From: Streptomyces canus 299MFChir4.1 | GTDB taxonomy: Bacteria; Actinomycetota; Actinomycetes; Streptomycetales; Streptomycetaceae | Assembly (NCBI RefSeq): GCF_000383615.1 | Contig: NZ_KB911585.1 | Location: 158,939-222,938 of the forward strand | Length of the DNA: 64,000 nucleotides | Direction: 5' to 3' | Part shown: positions 7,406-15,400 of the stretch, piece by piece | Numbering within the stretch: the first letter of the stretch is position 1 | Layout: every line of letters begins with the position of its first letter | Notes under the pieces: model-generated | Databases searched by the model: none | What the model saw: the letters and a program-made list of their open reading frames with translations, nothing else | What the model was told of the DNA's origin: nothing | Translations under genes and position numbers: made by a program

Positions 7406-9226
7406 GTGTCGCTCTTCACTCGCTCTCGTCAACTGCCGGACACGGTGACGGAGGAGGCCGTGGAGGAGGCTCCGTCGGCCGAGGACGAGGGTGAGCACCT
7501 CCCCACGGACGCAGCCCTCCCCACGGACGCAGCCCTCCCCACGGACGCAGCCCTCCCCACGGAAGTACCCGACTCCCCTCGCCCCGGCTGGTTCGGCTGG
7601 CGCCGCCGCTACCCCCGTACGGCCAGGGGTGTGTCCGTCGGGACGAGCGTGCTGGCCGGTCTTCTGGTGCTGCTCGTGCTGCTCTTCCCCAACCGGCTCG
7701 ACCACATGAACCTCCGGTCGTTCTTCAGGCTCCCCGTCGAGGCGATCGTCATCGCGGCCGTCCTCCTGGTGCTGCCGCCGAAGGCACGGCGGATCGCGGC
7801 GGTCGCCTTCGGGGTGTTCCTCGGACTGTTCACGGTCCTGAAGTTCCTCGACATGGGCTTCTACCAGACCCTGGCCCGGCCTTTCGACCTGGTCTTCGAC
7901 TGGATCATGCTGGGCAACGCGACGGACTGGCTCAGGGAGTCGTTCGGCCGCACCGGCGAGGTGCTCGCGGTCACCGGGGTGATCGTCCTGTTCATCGCCC
8001 TGCTCGCGCTGAGCACGTGGGCGACGGTACGGCTGACGAACGTGATGTCCCGGCACCGCCCCCAGGCCGTCGGCACCACCCTGATTCTCGGCACGGTGTG
8101 GGTCACCTGCTTCACGGTGGGTGTGCAGTTCGGCGGGGTCTCGTTCGCCACCAAGGGCAACACCGAGTTCCTCGCCAACCGGGTGCAGCATGTGCGCAAC
8201 GGACTGGGTGACGCCAAGGTCTTCGAGAAGGAGTCCGCCGTCGACGCCTTCGCCGCCACCCCTCCGAACCAGCTCCTGACCGGGCTGCACGGCAAGGACG
8301 TCCTGTTCACGTTCATCGAGAGCTACGGCCGGGTGGCGATCGACGACCCGGCGATGGCACCGGAAATGGACGCGACGCTCAAGAAGGGCGACGCGACGCT
8401 CAAGTCGGCCGGGTTCGCGTCGCGCAGCGGCTGGCTGAGGTCCCCCGTGACGGGCGCCGGCAGCTGGATGGCCCACTCGACGTTCCTGTCCGGGCTGTGG
8501 GTCAAGAACCAGCAGCGGTACCTGAACCTCACCTCCAGTGACCGCGCGACCCTCACCAGCTACTTCCAGAAGACGGGTGACTGGCGCACGGTCGGCATCG
8601 TGCCGGGTGTACGCAAGTCCTGGCCCGAGGGCAAGTACTTCGGTCTCGACCACATCTACGACTCCACCCACCTCGGATACAAGGGCCCCTACTTCAGCTG
8701 GACGCCCGTACCGGACCAGTTCAGCCTGGAGGCCTTCCAGAAGCTGGAGCACGGCAAGAAGAACCGCGACCCGATCATGGCGGAGATCATCCTGGCCTCC
8801 AGTCACAACCCCTGGTCGCCGATCGCCCACACGATCGACTGGAACGACCTCGGTGACGGTTCGGTCTTCGAGCAGATCAAGAAGGAGGGCACGAACCCTA
8901 CAGAGGTCTGGAAGAGCCAGGAGCGGGTGCGCACCGAGTACCGCAAGGCCATCCAGTACTCCGTGGACAGTCTGACCCAGTGGATGCAGCGCTACGGCGA
9001 CGAGAACACGGTCCTGGTCTTCCTCGGCGACCACCAGCCCGTCCCGACCGTCACCAAGGGCTCCACCAGCAGGGACGTGCCGGTCACGATCGTCGCCAAG
9101 GACCCGAAGGTGCTCGACCGGGTCGACGACTGGAACTGGACCGACGGCCTCAAGCCCGCCGACAACGCGCCCGAGTGGGGCATGGACAAGTTCCGCGACC
9201 GCTTCATGACGGCGTTCGCGAAGTGA
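7406..9226 (+). CDS. Membrane-anchored sulfatase/phosphoglycerol-transferase family protein, 606 aa
   Basis: An alkaline-phosphatase-superfamily enzyme with LTA-synthase-like layout: a basic and acidic cytoplasmic N-terminus, about five membrane spans (residues about 75-255), then an extracellular catalytic domain. The metal-site stretch is FTFIESYGR; GAGSWMAHSTFLSG probably supplies the nucleophile; SSHNPW and FLGDHQP supply later metal ligands. It may transfer phospho-groups onto a cell-surface polymer or lipid, but the substrate cannot be read from sequence. GTG 7406 follows AAGGA. Residues 32-49 are three copies of LPTDAA encoded by an 18-bp tandem repeat. The 3' end overlaps the convergent hydrolase by 23 bp. 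Confidence 0.85.
   Translation: MSLFTRSRQLPDTVTEEAVEEAPSAEDEGEHLPTDAALPTDAALPTDAALPTEVPDSPRPGWFGWRRRYPRTARGVSVGTSVLAGLLVLLVLLFPNRLDHMNLRSFFRLPVEAIVIAAVLLVLPPKARRIAAVAFGVFLGLFTVLKFLDMGFYQTLARPFDLVFDWIMLGNATDWLRESFGRTGEVLAVTGVIVLFIALLALSTWATVRLTNVMSRHRPQAVGTTLILGTVWVTCFTVGVQFGGVSFATKGNTEFLANRVQHVRNGLGDAKVFEKESAVDAFAATPPNQLLTGLHGKDVLFTFIESYGRVAIDDPAMAPEMDATLKKGDATLKSAGFASRSGWLRSPVTGAGSWMAHSTFLSGLWVKNQQRYLNLTSSDRATLTSYFQKTGDWRTVGIVPGVRKSWPEGKYFGLDHIYDSTHLGYKGPYFSWTPVPDQFSLEAFQKLEHGKKNRDPIMAEIILASSHNPWSPIAHTIDWNDLGDGSVFEQIKKEGTNPTEVWKSQERVRTEYRKAIQYSVDSLTQWMQRYGDENTVLVFLGDHQPVPTVTKGSTSRDVPVTIVAKDPKVLDRVDDWNWTDGLKPADNAPEWGMDKFRDRFMTAFAK
7501..7563 (+). repeat. 18-bp in-frame tandem repeat, 3.5 copies
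   Basis: The unit CCCCACGGACGCAGCCCT occurs at 7501-7518, 7519-7536 and 7537-7554 with a 9-bp partial fourth copy, with no mismatches. It encodes LPTDAA repeats in the cytoplasmic N-terminus of the sulfatase. Exact identity suggests recent slippage, and copy number may vary between strains. Confidence 0.95.
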
Positions 9227-9923
9227 GGTCCGGCGTCGCGTCCAGGAAGGGCACGACGCCTGCCAGGAACTCCTCCGGCCTGGCCTCATGCACGAGATGA
9301 CCACCACCGACGGTCACCAGCCGGGCGGCGGGTATCGATGAGGCCAGCAGGGCGATCTGCTCCTGCGGGATAAGACTGGTGGGACCGCCCGCGATGAGCA
9401 GCGTGGGCATGGTGATCCGCTCCATGTGGTCCCACCACACAGGGTCCGGGGCGTTGCGCTGGGCGTCGGTTGCCCGCAGCATGGCCCAGTCGAAGGGCGG
9501 GGCGGTCTCCGGGGCGGGGGCGGGCGGTCGAGGCGGGTCGAGGGGCATCGGCGCGGGGACGTCCTCCAGGACCAGGCGTCGTACGACACGGGGCGCGTGC
9601 TGCGCGACGAGGTAGGCGACGACTCCACCGAGCGAATGGCCCACCACGTCGGCACGCTCGACACCCAGCGCGGCCAGGAAGCCGAGCATGTCGTCTCGCA
9701 TCGCCTCGTACGCGTACGCTCCCGGCCAGTCGCTCCGCCCGTGCCCCCGCAGATCGGGCGCGTACACCCGCCGCGGACGCGCTCCCCCGGCCAGCCGCTC
9801 GGCGATCCTGCTCCAGTCGGCCCCGTCCGCACCACGGCAGTGCAACAGCAGCACGGGCGGCGCGTCCTCGGGCCCCCAGGACCGGTACGCGAGAGTGATG
9901 CCGTTGGCCCTGACGAAGTCCAT
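9204..9923 (-). CDS. Alpha/beta hydrolase, 239 aa
   Basis: A soluble alpha/beta-hydrolase. The nucleophile elbow is GHSLGG with Ser97, the oxyanion region follows LLLHCRGAD near residue 28, and the general-base His lies in GGGHLVHEARPEEF close to the C-terminus. The cap region is short and proline-rich (about residues 128-145). The usual HG after the first strand is HC-R-G here, which is slightly atypical. The substrate is not predictable; esterases and epoxide-type hydrolases share these marks. It starts at the ATG at 9923 and converges on the sulfatase with a 23-bp overlap. Confidence 0.87.
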   Translation of the reverse strand: MDFVRANGITLAYRSWGPEDAPPVLLLHCRGADGADWSRIAERLAGGARPRRVYAPDLRGHGRSDWPGAYAYEAMRDDMLGFLAALGVERADVVGHSLGGVVAYLVAQHAPRVVRRLVLEDVPAPMPLDPPRPPAPAPETAPPFDWAMLRATDAQRNAPDPVWWDHMERITMPTLLIAGGPTSLIPQEQIALLASSIPAARLVTVGGGHLVHEARPEEFLAGVVPFLDATPDLTSRTPS

Positions 9924-10078
9924 GCCGGCGAGCGTATCCGGAGGGATGATCGGCTGCGGTCCTGCTCTGCCCGGGGCAGAAATGCCGACTCGAAGAGCGG
10001 CAGCCAGTCGGGGGCGCCCGAATCGTGGCGGCCTCTTGCCTCAGCCCCGCTCGCCTGGATTACTGATCCCCAGGACCA

Positions 10079-10096
10079 CGACCGAATGATCGGTCG
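10079..10096. promoter_or_regulatory. Palindrome resembling a PaaR operator
   Basis: CGACCG and CGGTCG flank a 6-bp spacer, a perfect 18-bp inverted repeat 36 bp upstream of the phenylacetate-CoA ligase start. The core ACCGAATGATCGGT fits the remembered corynebacterial PaaR core ACCG-NN-CG-NN-CGGT except for TG at the centre. It is probably a TetR-type operator responding to phenylacetyl-CoA. The regulator gene is not in the window. Confidence 0.6.
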
Positions 10097-10132
10097 CCCG
10101 TAGTGATGTGGTTGGCGAAAGGGACGTTTCCG

Positions 10133-11467
10133 ATGGCGGATGCGGCGGAGCTGCTGGACTCGGGGGAACGGCTGGATGCCGGGGCGTTGCGGGCGTTGCA
10201 GCTGGAGCGGATGCGGGCCTCGTTGCGGCACGCGTACGAGCATGTGCCGTTCTACCGGGAGTCCTTCGACAAGGCGGGGGTCCGCCCGGACGACTGCCGG
10301 TCCCTGAGCGATCTCGCCAGGTTCCCGTTCACCACCAAGGCCGACCTGCGCGAGAACTATCCGTACGGGATGTTCGCCGTGCCCCGGGACCATGTGCGCC
10401 GCATCCATGCCTCCAGCGGCACCACTGGGCGCCCCACGGTTGTCGGCTACACCGAGAACGATCTCTCCCTGTGGGCCGACGTCGTGGCACGTTCCCTCCG
10501 GGCGGCGGGTGCCCGGCCCGGGGACGTGGTGCATGTGGCGTACGGCTACGGGCTGTTCACCGGCGGGCTCGGCGCGCACTACGGCGCCGAACGCCTCGGC
10601 TGTACGGTCGTCCCCGCGTCCGGCGGCATGACGGCACGCCAGGTCCAGCTCATCCAGGACCTGGAACCCGCGATCATCATGGTGACCCCGTCGTACATGC
10701 TCACGCTTCTGGACGAGTTCGAGCGGCAGGGCGTCGATCCGCGGAGCACCTCCCTGCGCGTGGGCGTCTTCGGTGCCGAGCCCTGGACGGAGGAGATGCG
10801 CCGGGAGATCGAGGAGCGGTTCGCGATCGACGCCGTCGACATATACGGGCTGTCGGAGGTGATCGGCCCGGGCGTCGCGCAGGAGTGCGTGGAGACCAAG
10901 GACGGCCTCCATGTGTGGGAGGACCACTTCTTCCCCGAGATCGTCGACCCCATCACCGGGGAGGTCCTGCCGGACGGAGAGAGGGGTGAACTGGTGTTCA
11001 CCTCGCTCACCAAGGAGGCCATGCCCGTCATCCGCTACCGGACCCGGGATCTGACCCGGCTGCTGCCGGGCACGGCCCGGGTGTTCCGGCGGATGGAGAA
11101 GGTCACCGGCCGCAGCGACGACATGGTGATCCTGCGCGGGGTGAACCTCTTCCCGACCCAGGTCGAGGAGATCGTCCTGCGCACCCCCGGCGTGGCGCCC
11201 CACTTCCAGCTCCGGCTCACCCGCGAGGGCCGCCTGGACGCCCTGACCGTGCGCGCGGAGGCCCGGCCGGACGCCACGCCCGAGGCCCGCGACGCCGCCG
11301 CGCGATCCATCGCGGCGGCCGTCAAGGACGGCATCGGGGTGTCGGTCGGCGTCGAGATCGTCGAACCGGAGTCCCTGGAGCGGTCGGTGGGGAAGATCCG
11401 CCGGATCGTCGACCTGCGCCCCCGCGAGTCCTTCACGACGAGAACCGGTCCCGCAGCTCCCGCTTGA
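10133..11467 (+). CDS. paaK: Phenylacetate-CoA ligase family protein, 444 aa
   Basis: A PaaK-type adenylate-forming enzyme that would convert phenylacetate, ATP and CoA to phenylacetyl-CoA. The family phosphate loop is HASSGTTGRPTVVGYT near residue 90; YGLSEVIGPGVAQEC near residue 240 follows; and GRSDDMVILRGVNLFPTQVEE marks the C-terminal lid. Its length matches PaaK (about 440). ATG 10133 is chosen because GGGA lies 8 nt upstream; ATG 10106 lacks a ribosome site. No paaABCDE genes are nearby, so the ligase may feed a distant Paa pathway or act on another aryl acid. It overlaps the next, convergent ligase by 35 bp. Confidence 0.9.
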   Translation: MADAAELLDSGERLDAGALRALQLERMRASLRHAYEHVPFYRESFDKAGVRPDDCRSLSDLARFPFTTKADLRENYPYGMFAVPRDHVRRIHASSGTTGRPTVVGYTENDLSLWADVVARSLRAAGARPGDVVHVAYGYGLFTGGLGAHYGAERLGCTVVPASGGMTARQVQLIQDLEPAIIMVTPSYMLTLLDEFERQGVDPRSTSLRVGVFGAEPWTEEMRREIEERFAIDAVDIYGLSEVIGPGVAQECVETKDGLHVWEDHFFPEIVDPITGEVLPDGERGELVFTSLTKEAMPVIRYRTRDLTRLLPGTARVFRRMEKVTGRSDDMVILRGVNLFPTQVEEIVLRTPGVAPHFQLRLTREGRLDALTVRAEARPDATPEARDAAARSIAAAVKDGIGVSVGVEIVEPESLERSVGKIRRIVDLRPRESFTTRTGPAAPA

Positions 11468-12929
11468 GGATCTTCCCGCTGGCGTTCCGCGGCAGTTCGT
11501 CCACGAACAGCACCCGCTTGGGCGCCTTGAAGTGGGCGAGCTTCTCGCGCGCGTGGTCGATCAGTTCTGTTTCGGTGACCTCGCCGCGCGGGACCACGAC
11601 AGCGGTGACGGCCTCGATCCACCGTTCGTCGGGCAGGCCGATCACGGCGACCTCGGCGACGGCCTCGTGCGTGTAGAGCGCGTCCTCGACCTGGCGTGAG
11701 GCGACCAGCACCCCACCGGAGTTGATGACGTCCTTCACCCGGTCGACGATCGTGAAGTAGCCGTGCGCGTCCCGCACCGCGAGGTCGCCGGAGTGGAACC
11801 AGCCGTCCCGGAAGGCCGCTTCGGTCTCCTCGGGCTTGTCCCAGTAGCCCTCGCACAACTGCGGTGACTTGTAGACGATCTCGCCGGGCGTACCGTCGGG
11901 CACGTCCTTGCCGTTCTCGTCCACGACCCGCGCGTCGACGAACAGGACGGTGCGGCCGCAGGAGTCCATCCGCCCCTTGTGCTCGTCGGGCGCGAGGACG
12001 GTGGCCAGCGGGCCGATCTCGCTCTGGCCGAAGCAGTTGTAGAAGGCCAGCTTCGGCAGGCGCTCGCGGAGCCGTTCCAGGACGGGCACCGGCATGATCG
12101 AGGCGCCGTAGTACGCCTTCCGCAGCCCGCCGAGGTCACGGGTGGCGAAGTCGGGGCGGTTGGCCAGTGCGATCCACACCGTGGGCGGGGCGAACAGGCT
12201 GTCCGCGCGGCCCTGCTCGATCAGGTCGAAGAGCCGGTCGCCGTCGGGCGCGTCGAGGATGATGTTCGTCGCGCCGACCGCGAGATACGGCAGCAGGAAG
12301 ACGTGCATCTGGGCCGAGTGGTACAGCGGCAGCGAGTGCACGGGCCGGTCGCCGGCGCTCAGGTCGCAGGCGGTGATCGCGCTCAGGTACTCGTGGACCA
12401 GGGCGCGGTGGGTCATCATCGCGCCCTTCGGCAGGGCCGTCGTCCCCGAGGTGTACAACAGCTGGACCAGGTCCTCGCTGCGCGCTTCCGGGCCGTCGTA
12501 CGGCGGCGTCGCGTCGAGGCGTGCCAGCAGCGAGTCGGCGGAGTCCCGCAGGGGCAGCGTGCGCACACCGTCCGGCAGCCGTCCCGCGAGGCCGGGGTCG
12601 GCGAGGACGAGGGTGCTGCCCGACTGGCCGACGATGTACGCCAGATCGTCGCCGGTGAGGTTCTGGTTGACCGGCACATGCACCAGCCCCGCGCGGGCGC
12701 AGGCGAGGAAGGCGATCAGATACGCGTCCGAGTTGTGGCCGTAGGCGCCGACCCGGTCACCGTGGTCGAGGCCCTGGTCGAGGAGCAGGCGCGCCGCGCG
12801 GGATACGGCGTCGTCGAGTTCCTCGTACGTCCACGAGCGCTCGGCGTACTCCACCGCGACGCGCGCCGGGGTGCGCCGGGCGCTGCGCCTCAGCACCCCG
12901 TCAACCGTACTGCCGTGTCCAGGCGTCAT
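11433..12929 (-). CDS. Long-chain-type acyl-CoA ligase, 498 aa
   Basis: An ANL acyl-CoA ligase. Motifs are YTSGTTALPKGAMMTH (near residue 160), FGQSEIGP (near 295), the hinge GWFHSGDLAVRDAHGY and the C-terminal catalytic Lys in NASGKILKRELRD. The Ala-Leu-Pro variation in the phosphate loop is mild. ATG 12929 is preferred; the only start further upstream is a TTG at 12959. Its promoter region is shared with the divergent secreted acylase and holds an imperfect palindrome. A tempting idea is that it activates acids released by that acylase, but the pairing could be accidental. Confidence 0.88.
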   Translation of the reverse strand: MTPGHGSTVDGVLRRSARRTPARVAVEYAERSWTYEELDDAVSRAARLLLDQGLDHGDRVGAYGHNSDAYLIAFLACARAGLVHVPVNQNLTGDDLAYIVGQSGSTLVLADPGLAGRLPDGVRTLPLRDSADSLLARLDATPPYDGPEARSEDLVQLLYTSGTTALPKGAMMTHRALVHEYLSAITACDLSAGDRPVHSLPLYHSAQMHVFLLPYLAVGATNIILDAPDGDRLFDLIEQGRADSLFAPPTVWIALANRPDFATRDLGGLRKAYYGASIMPVPVLERLRERLPKLAFYNCFGQSEIGPLATVLAPDEHKGRMDSCGRTVLFVDARVVDENGKDVPDGTPGEIVYKSPQLCEGYWDKPEETEAAFRDGWFHSGDLAVRDAHGYFTIVDRVKDVINSGGVLVASRQVEDALYTHEAVAEVAVIGLPDERWIEAVTAVVVPRGEVTETELIDHAREKLAHFKAPKRVLFVDELPRNASGKILKRELRDRFSS

Positions 12930-12936
12930 ACGGGAC

Positions 12937-12952
12937 AACCTACCGGTTGGTA
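12937..12952. promoter_or_regulatory. Imperfect palindrome between divergent ligase and acylase genes
   Basis: AACCTACC and GGTTGGTA form a 16-bp near-palindrome (six of eight pairs match) centred on CCGG. It lies 7 bp from the ligase start and 40 bp from the acylase start. The shape resembles TetR operators of the TACCAACCGGTTGGTA kind, so a repressor bound here would affect both genes. Confidence 0.45.
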
Positions 12953-12992
12953 CGCTCAACCGCTCCTTCCCTCAATGACGTTGGGAGGCACG

Positions 12993-15389
12993 ATGCGCAC
13001 CCGCCCCAGACGCTTCGTCGTCACGGCCGTCGCCCTGTTCGCCGCCGTCGGCACCCTGCCGGCCGCGGCCGCGCAGGACCAGCACAGACAGGAACATCCG
13101 TCGCACGGCGGTCTGTCCGCCACCATCCGCTACACCGAGTACGGCATCCCGCACATCCTCGCGAGGAACTACGCGGACCTCGGCTTCGGCACCGGGTGGG
13201 CGCAGGCCGCCGACCAGGTGTGCACGCTCGCCGACGGGTTCGTGACCGTGCGCGGCGAGCGTTCGCGGTACTTCGGGGCCGACGCGGCCTCCGACTCCGC
13301 GCTCTCCTCGGCCACGAAGAACCTCGCCGGCGACCTGTACTTCCGCGGAGTGCGGGAGGCGGGGACAGTGGAGAAACTGATGGCCGAGCCGGCGCCCCGT
13401 GGACCGAGCCGCGAGGTGAAGGACCTGATACGGGGCTTCGCCGCGGGCTACAACACGTGGCTGAAGAAGAACCGGATCACCGACCCCGCGTGCAAGGGCG
13501 CCGACTGGGTGCGTCCCGTGTCGGTCCAGGACGTGGCCGCGCGCAGCTTCGCGCTGGCCGTGCTCGGCGGTCAGGGCCGGGCCGTGGACGGCATCACCGC
13601 CGCACAGCCACCCTCGTCCACCACCCCGACGACGGGCGCACCGGACGCTCAGGACACCGCACGCGCGGCTCGTGAGCTCCTCGCGGCCGACTCCGCCGAC
13701 ATGGGCTCCAACGCCGTCGCCTTCAGCGGGGCCACGACGGCGAACGGCCGCGGGCTCCTCCTCGGCAACCCGCACTACCCCTGGCAGGGCGGCCGCCGCT
13801 TCTGGCAGTCGCAGCAGACCATCCCCGGCGAACTGAACATCGCGGGCGGCTCGCTGCTCGGCTCGGCGACGATGTCCATCGGCCACAACGCCCAGGTGGC
13901 CTGGAGCCACACCGTGGCCACCGGCGTCCCCTTCAACCTGCACCAGCTCACCCTGGACCGGGCCGACCCGACCACGTATCTCGTGGACGGCAGGCCGGAG
14001 CGGATGACCAGGCGCGAGGTGACCGTCGCCGTCCAGGGCGGCGCACCGGTGACGAGGGCCCAGTGGTGGACGCGGTACGGCCCCGTCGTCACCTCGCTCG
14101 GGGCCGCGCTGCCGCTGCCCTGGACGACCACGACGGCGTACGCCCTCAACGACCCGAACGCCACCAACCTGCGCGCCTCCGACACGGCCCTCGGCTTCAG
14201 CAAGGCCCGTGGTACGCGCGACGTGCTGGGCGCGTTGCGGCGCACACAGGGGCTGCCCTGGGTCAACACGATCGCCGCCGACTCGCGGGGGCACACGCTG
14301 TTCACGCAGTCCCAGGTGCTCCCCCGGATCACCGACGAGCTGGCGCAGCGCTGCTCCACCCCCTTGGGCAAGGCCACCTACCCCGCCTCGGGGGTGGCGA
14401 TCCTGGACGGCTCGCGCGGCGACTGCGCCCTCGGCAACGACACGGACGCCGTACAGCCAGGGATCTTCGGGCCCGCGAAGATGCCGGTGCTCAAGGACGC
14501 GCCGTACGCGGAGAACTCCAACGACAGCGCCTGGCTGGCCAACGCCGAGCGTCCGCTGACGGGTTACGAGCGGGTCTTCGGCACGCTGGGGACGCAGCGT
14601 TCCCTGCGCACGCGGGGTGCTCTGCAGGACGTGTCCGCGATGGCCGCGCGGGGTCGGCTGACCGTGCGCGATCTTCAGGAGCAGCAGTTCGCCAACCGCG
14701 TGCCCGCGGGCGAACTCGTGGCGGCGGACGCGGCGAGGGCATGTGCGGCCCTGCCCGGTGGCACGGCGACGGGCAGTGACGGCAAGGCCGTTGACGTCAC
14801 CGAGGCCTGCGGGGTGCTCGCGGCCTGGGACCGCTCCGCCGACACCGGCAGCCGGGGCGCGCTGCTCTTCGACCGGTTGTGGCGGAAACTGCCCGTGTCC
14901 CAGCTGTGGAAGGTGCCGTTCTCGGCAGCCGACCCCGTGCACACCCCGAACAACCTCAACACCGGCTCACCCGCGTTCGCGACGGCCCTCGCGGACACGG
15001 TCACCGAGCTCAGGGCGGCGGGCATCACGCTGAACTCCCGGCTCGGCGAACACCAGTTCGTCGTACGGAACGGCAAGCGCATCGCCGTTCCGGGCGGCAC
15101 CGAGTCGCTGGGGGTGTGGAACAAGGTCGAGCCGGTGTGGGACCCGGCGGGCGGCGGATACACGGAGGTGACCACCGGGTCCAGCTACATCCAGGCGGTC
15201 GGCTGGGACGGCGGCCGGTGCCCGGTGGCCCGGACCCTGCTGACGTACTCCCAGTCCTCGAACCCCGACTCTCCGCACTTCAGCGACCAGACCCGGCTGT
15301 TCTCGGCAAAGAAGTGGGTGACGTCCCGGTTCTGCGAGAAGGACATCCTGTCGTCGCCCGCGCTGCGGATCGTCCGGGTCCGTTCCTGA
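12993..15389 (+). CDS. Secreted penicillin-acylase-family N-acyl amidohydrolase (aculeacin A acylase-like), 798 aa
   Basis: An Ntn-hydrolase precursor with a Sec signal peptide (residues 1-28, MRTRPRRFVV then an alanine-rich core ending AAAAQ), an alpha chain, a spacer and a beta chain. The autocleavage site is DMG|SNAVAFSG, making Ser239 the beta-chain nucleophile; GSNA and the later HNAQVAWSHTV are hallmarks of the family. Members include aculeacin A acylase and acyl-homoserine-lactone acylases, which remove long acyl chains from lipopeptides or quorum signals outside the cell. ATG 12993 follows GGGAGG. Which amide is cleaved cannot be decided from sequence. Confidence 0.92.
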   Translation: MRTRPRRFVVTAVALFAAVGTLPAAAAQDQHRQEHPSHGGLSATIRYTEYGIPHILARNYADLGFGTGWAQAADQVCTLADGFVTVRGERSRYFGADAASDSALSSATKNLAGDLYFRGVREAGTVEKLMAEPAPRGPSREVKDLIRGFAAGYNTWLKKNRITDPACKGADWVRPVSVQDVAARSFALAVLGGQGRAVDGITAAQPPSSTTPTTGAPDAQDTARAARELLAADSADMGSNAVAFSGATTANGRGLLLGNPHYPWQGGRRFWQSQQTIPGELNIAGGSLLGSATMSIGHNAQVAWSHTVATGVPFNLHQLTLDRADPTTYLVDGRPERMTRREVTVAVQGGAPVTRAQWWTRYGPVVTSLGAALPLPWTTTTAYALNDPNATNLRASDTALGFSKARGTRDVLGALRRTQGLPWVNTIAADSRGHTLFTQSQVLPRITDELAQRCSTPLGKATYPASGVAILDGSRGDCALGNDTDAVQPGIFGPAKMPVLKDAPYAENSNDSAWLANAERPLTGYERVFGTLGTQRSLRTRGALQDVSAMAARGRLTVRDLQEQQFANRVPAGELVAADAARACAALPGGTATGSDGKAVDVTEACGVLAAWDRSADTGSRGALLFDRLWRKLPVSQLWKVPFSAADPVHTPNNLNTGSPAFATALADTVTELRAAGITLNSRLGEHQFVVRNGKRIAVPGGTESLGVWNKVEPVWDPAGGGYTEVTTGSSYIQAVGWDGGRCPVARTLLTYSQSSNPDSPHFSDQTRLFSAKKWVTSRFCEKDILSSPALRIVRVRS

Positions 15390-15400
15390 GGCCCTGAGGC

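Noticed and set aside
7349..9307. A 652-codon open frame on the minus strand opposite the sulfatase gene
   Set aside because: Composition is Arg/Gly/Asp/Val-rich shadow coding typical of high-GC antisense frames, it has no family resemblance, and the plus-strand sulfatase has clear motifs.
12972..14942. A 656-codon minus-strand frame opposite the acylase gene
   Set aside because: Shadow of a well-supported Ntn-hydrolase; low-complexity His/Gly/Arg translation and no ribosome site.
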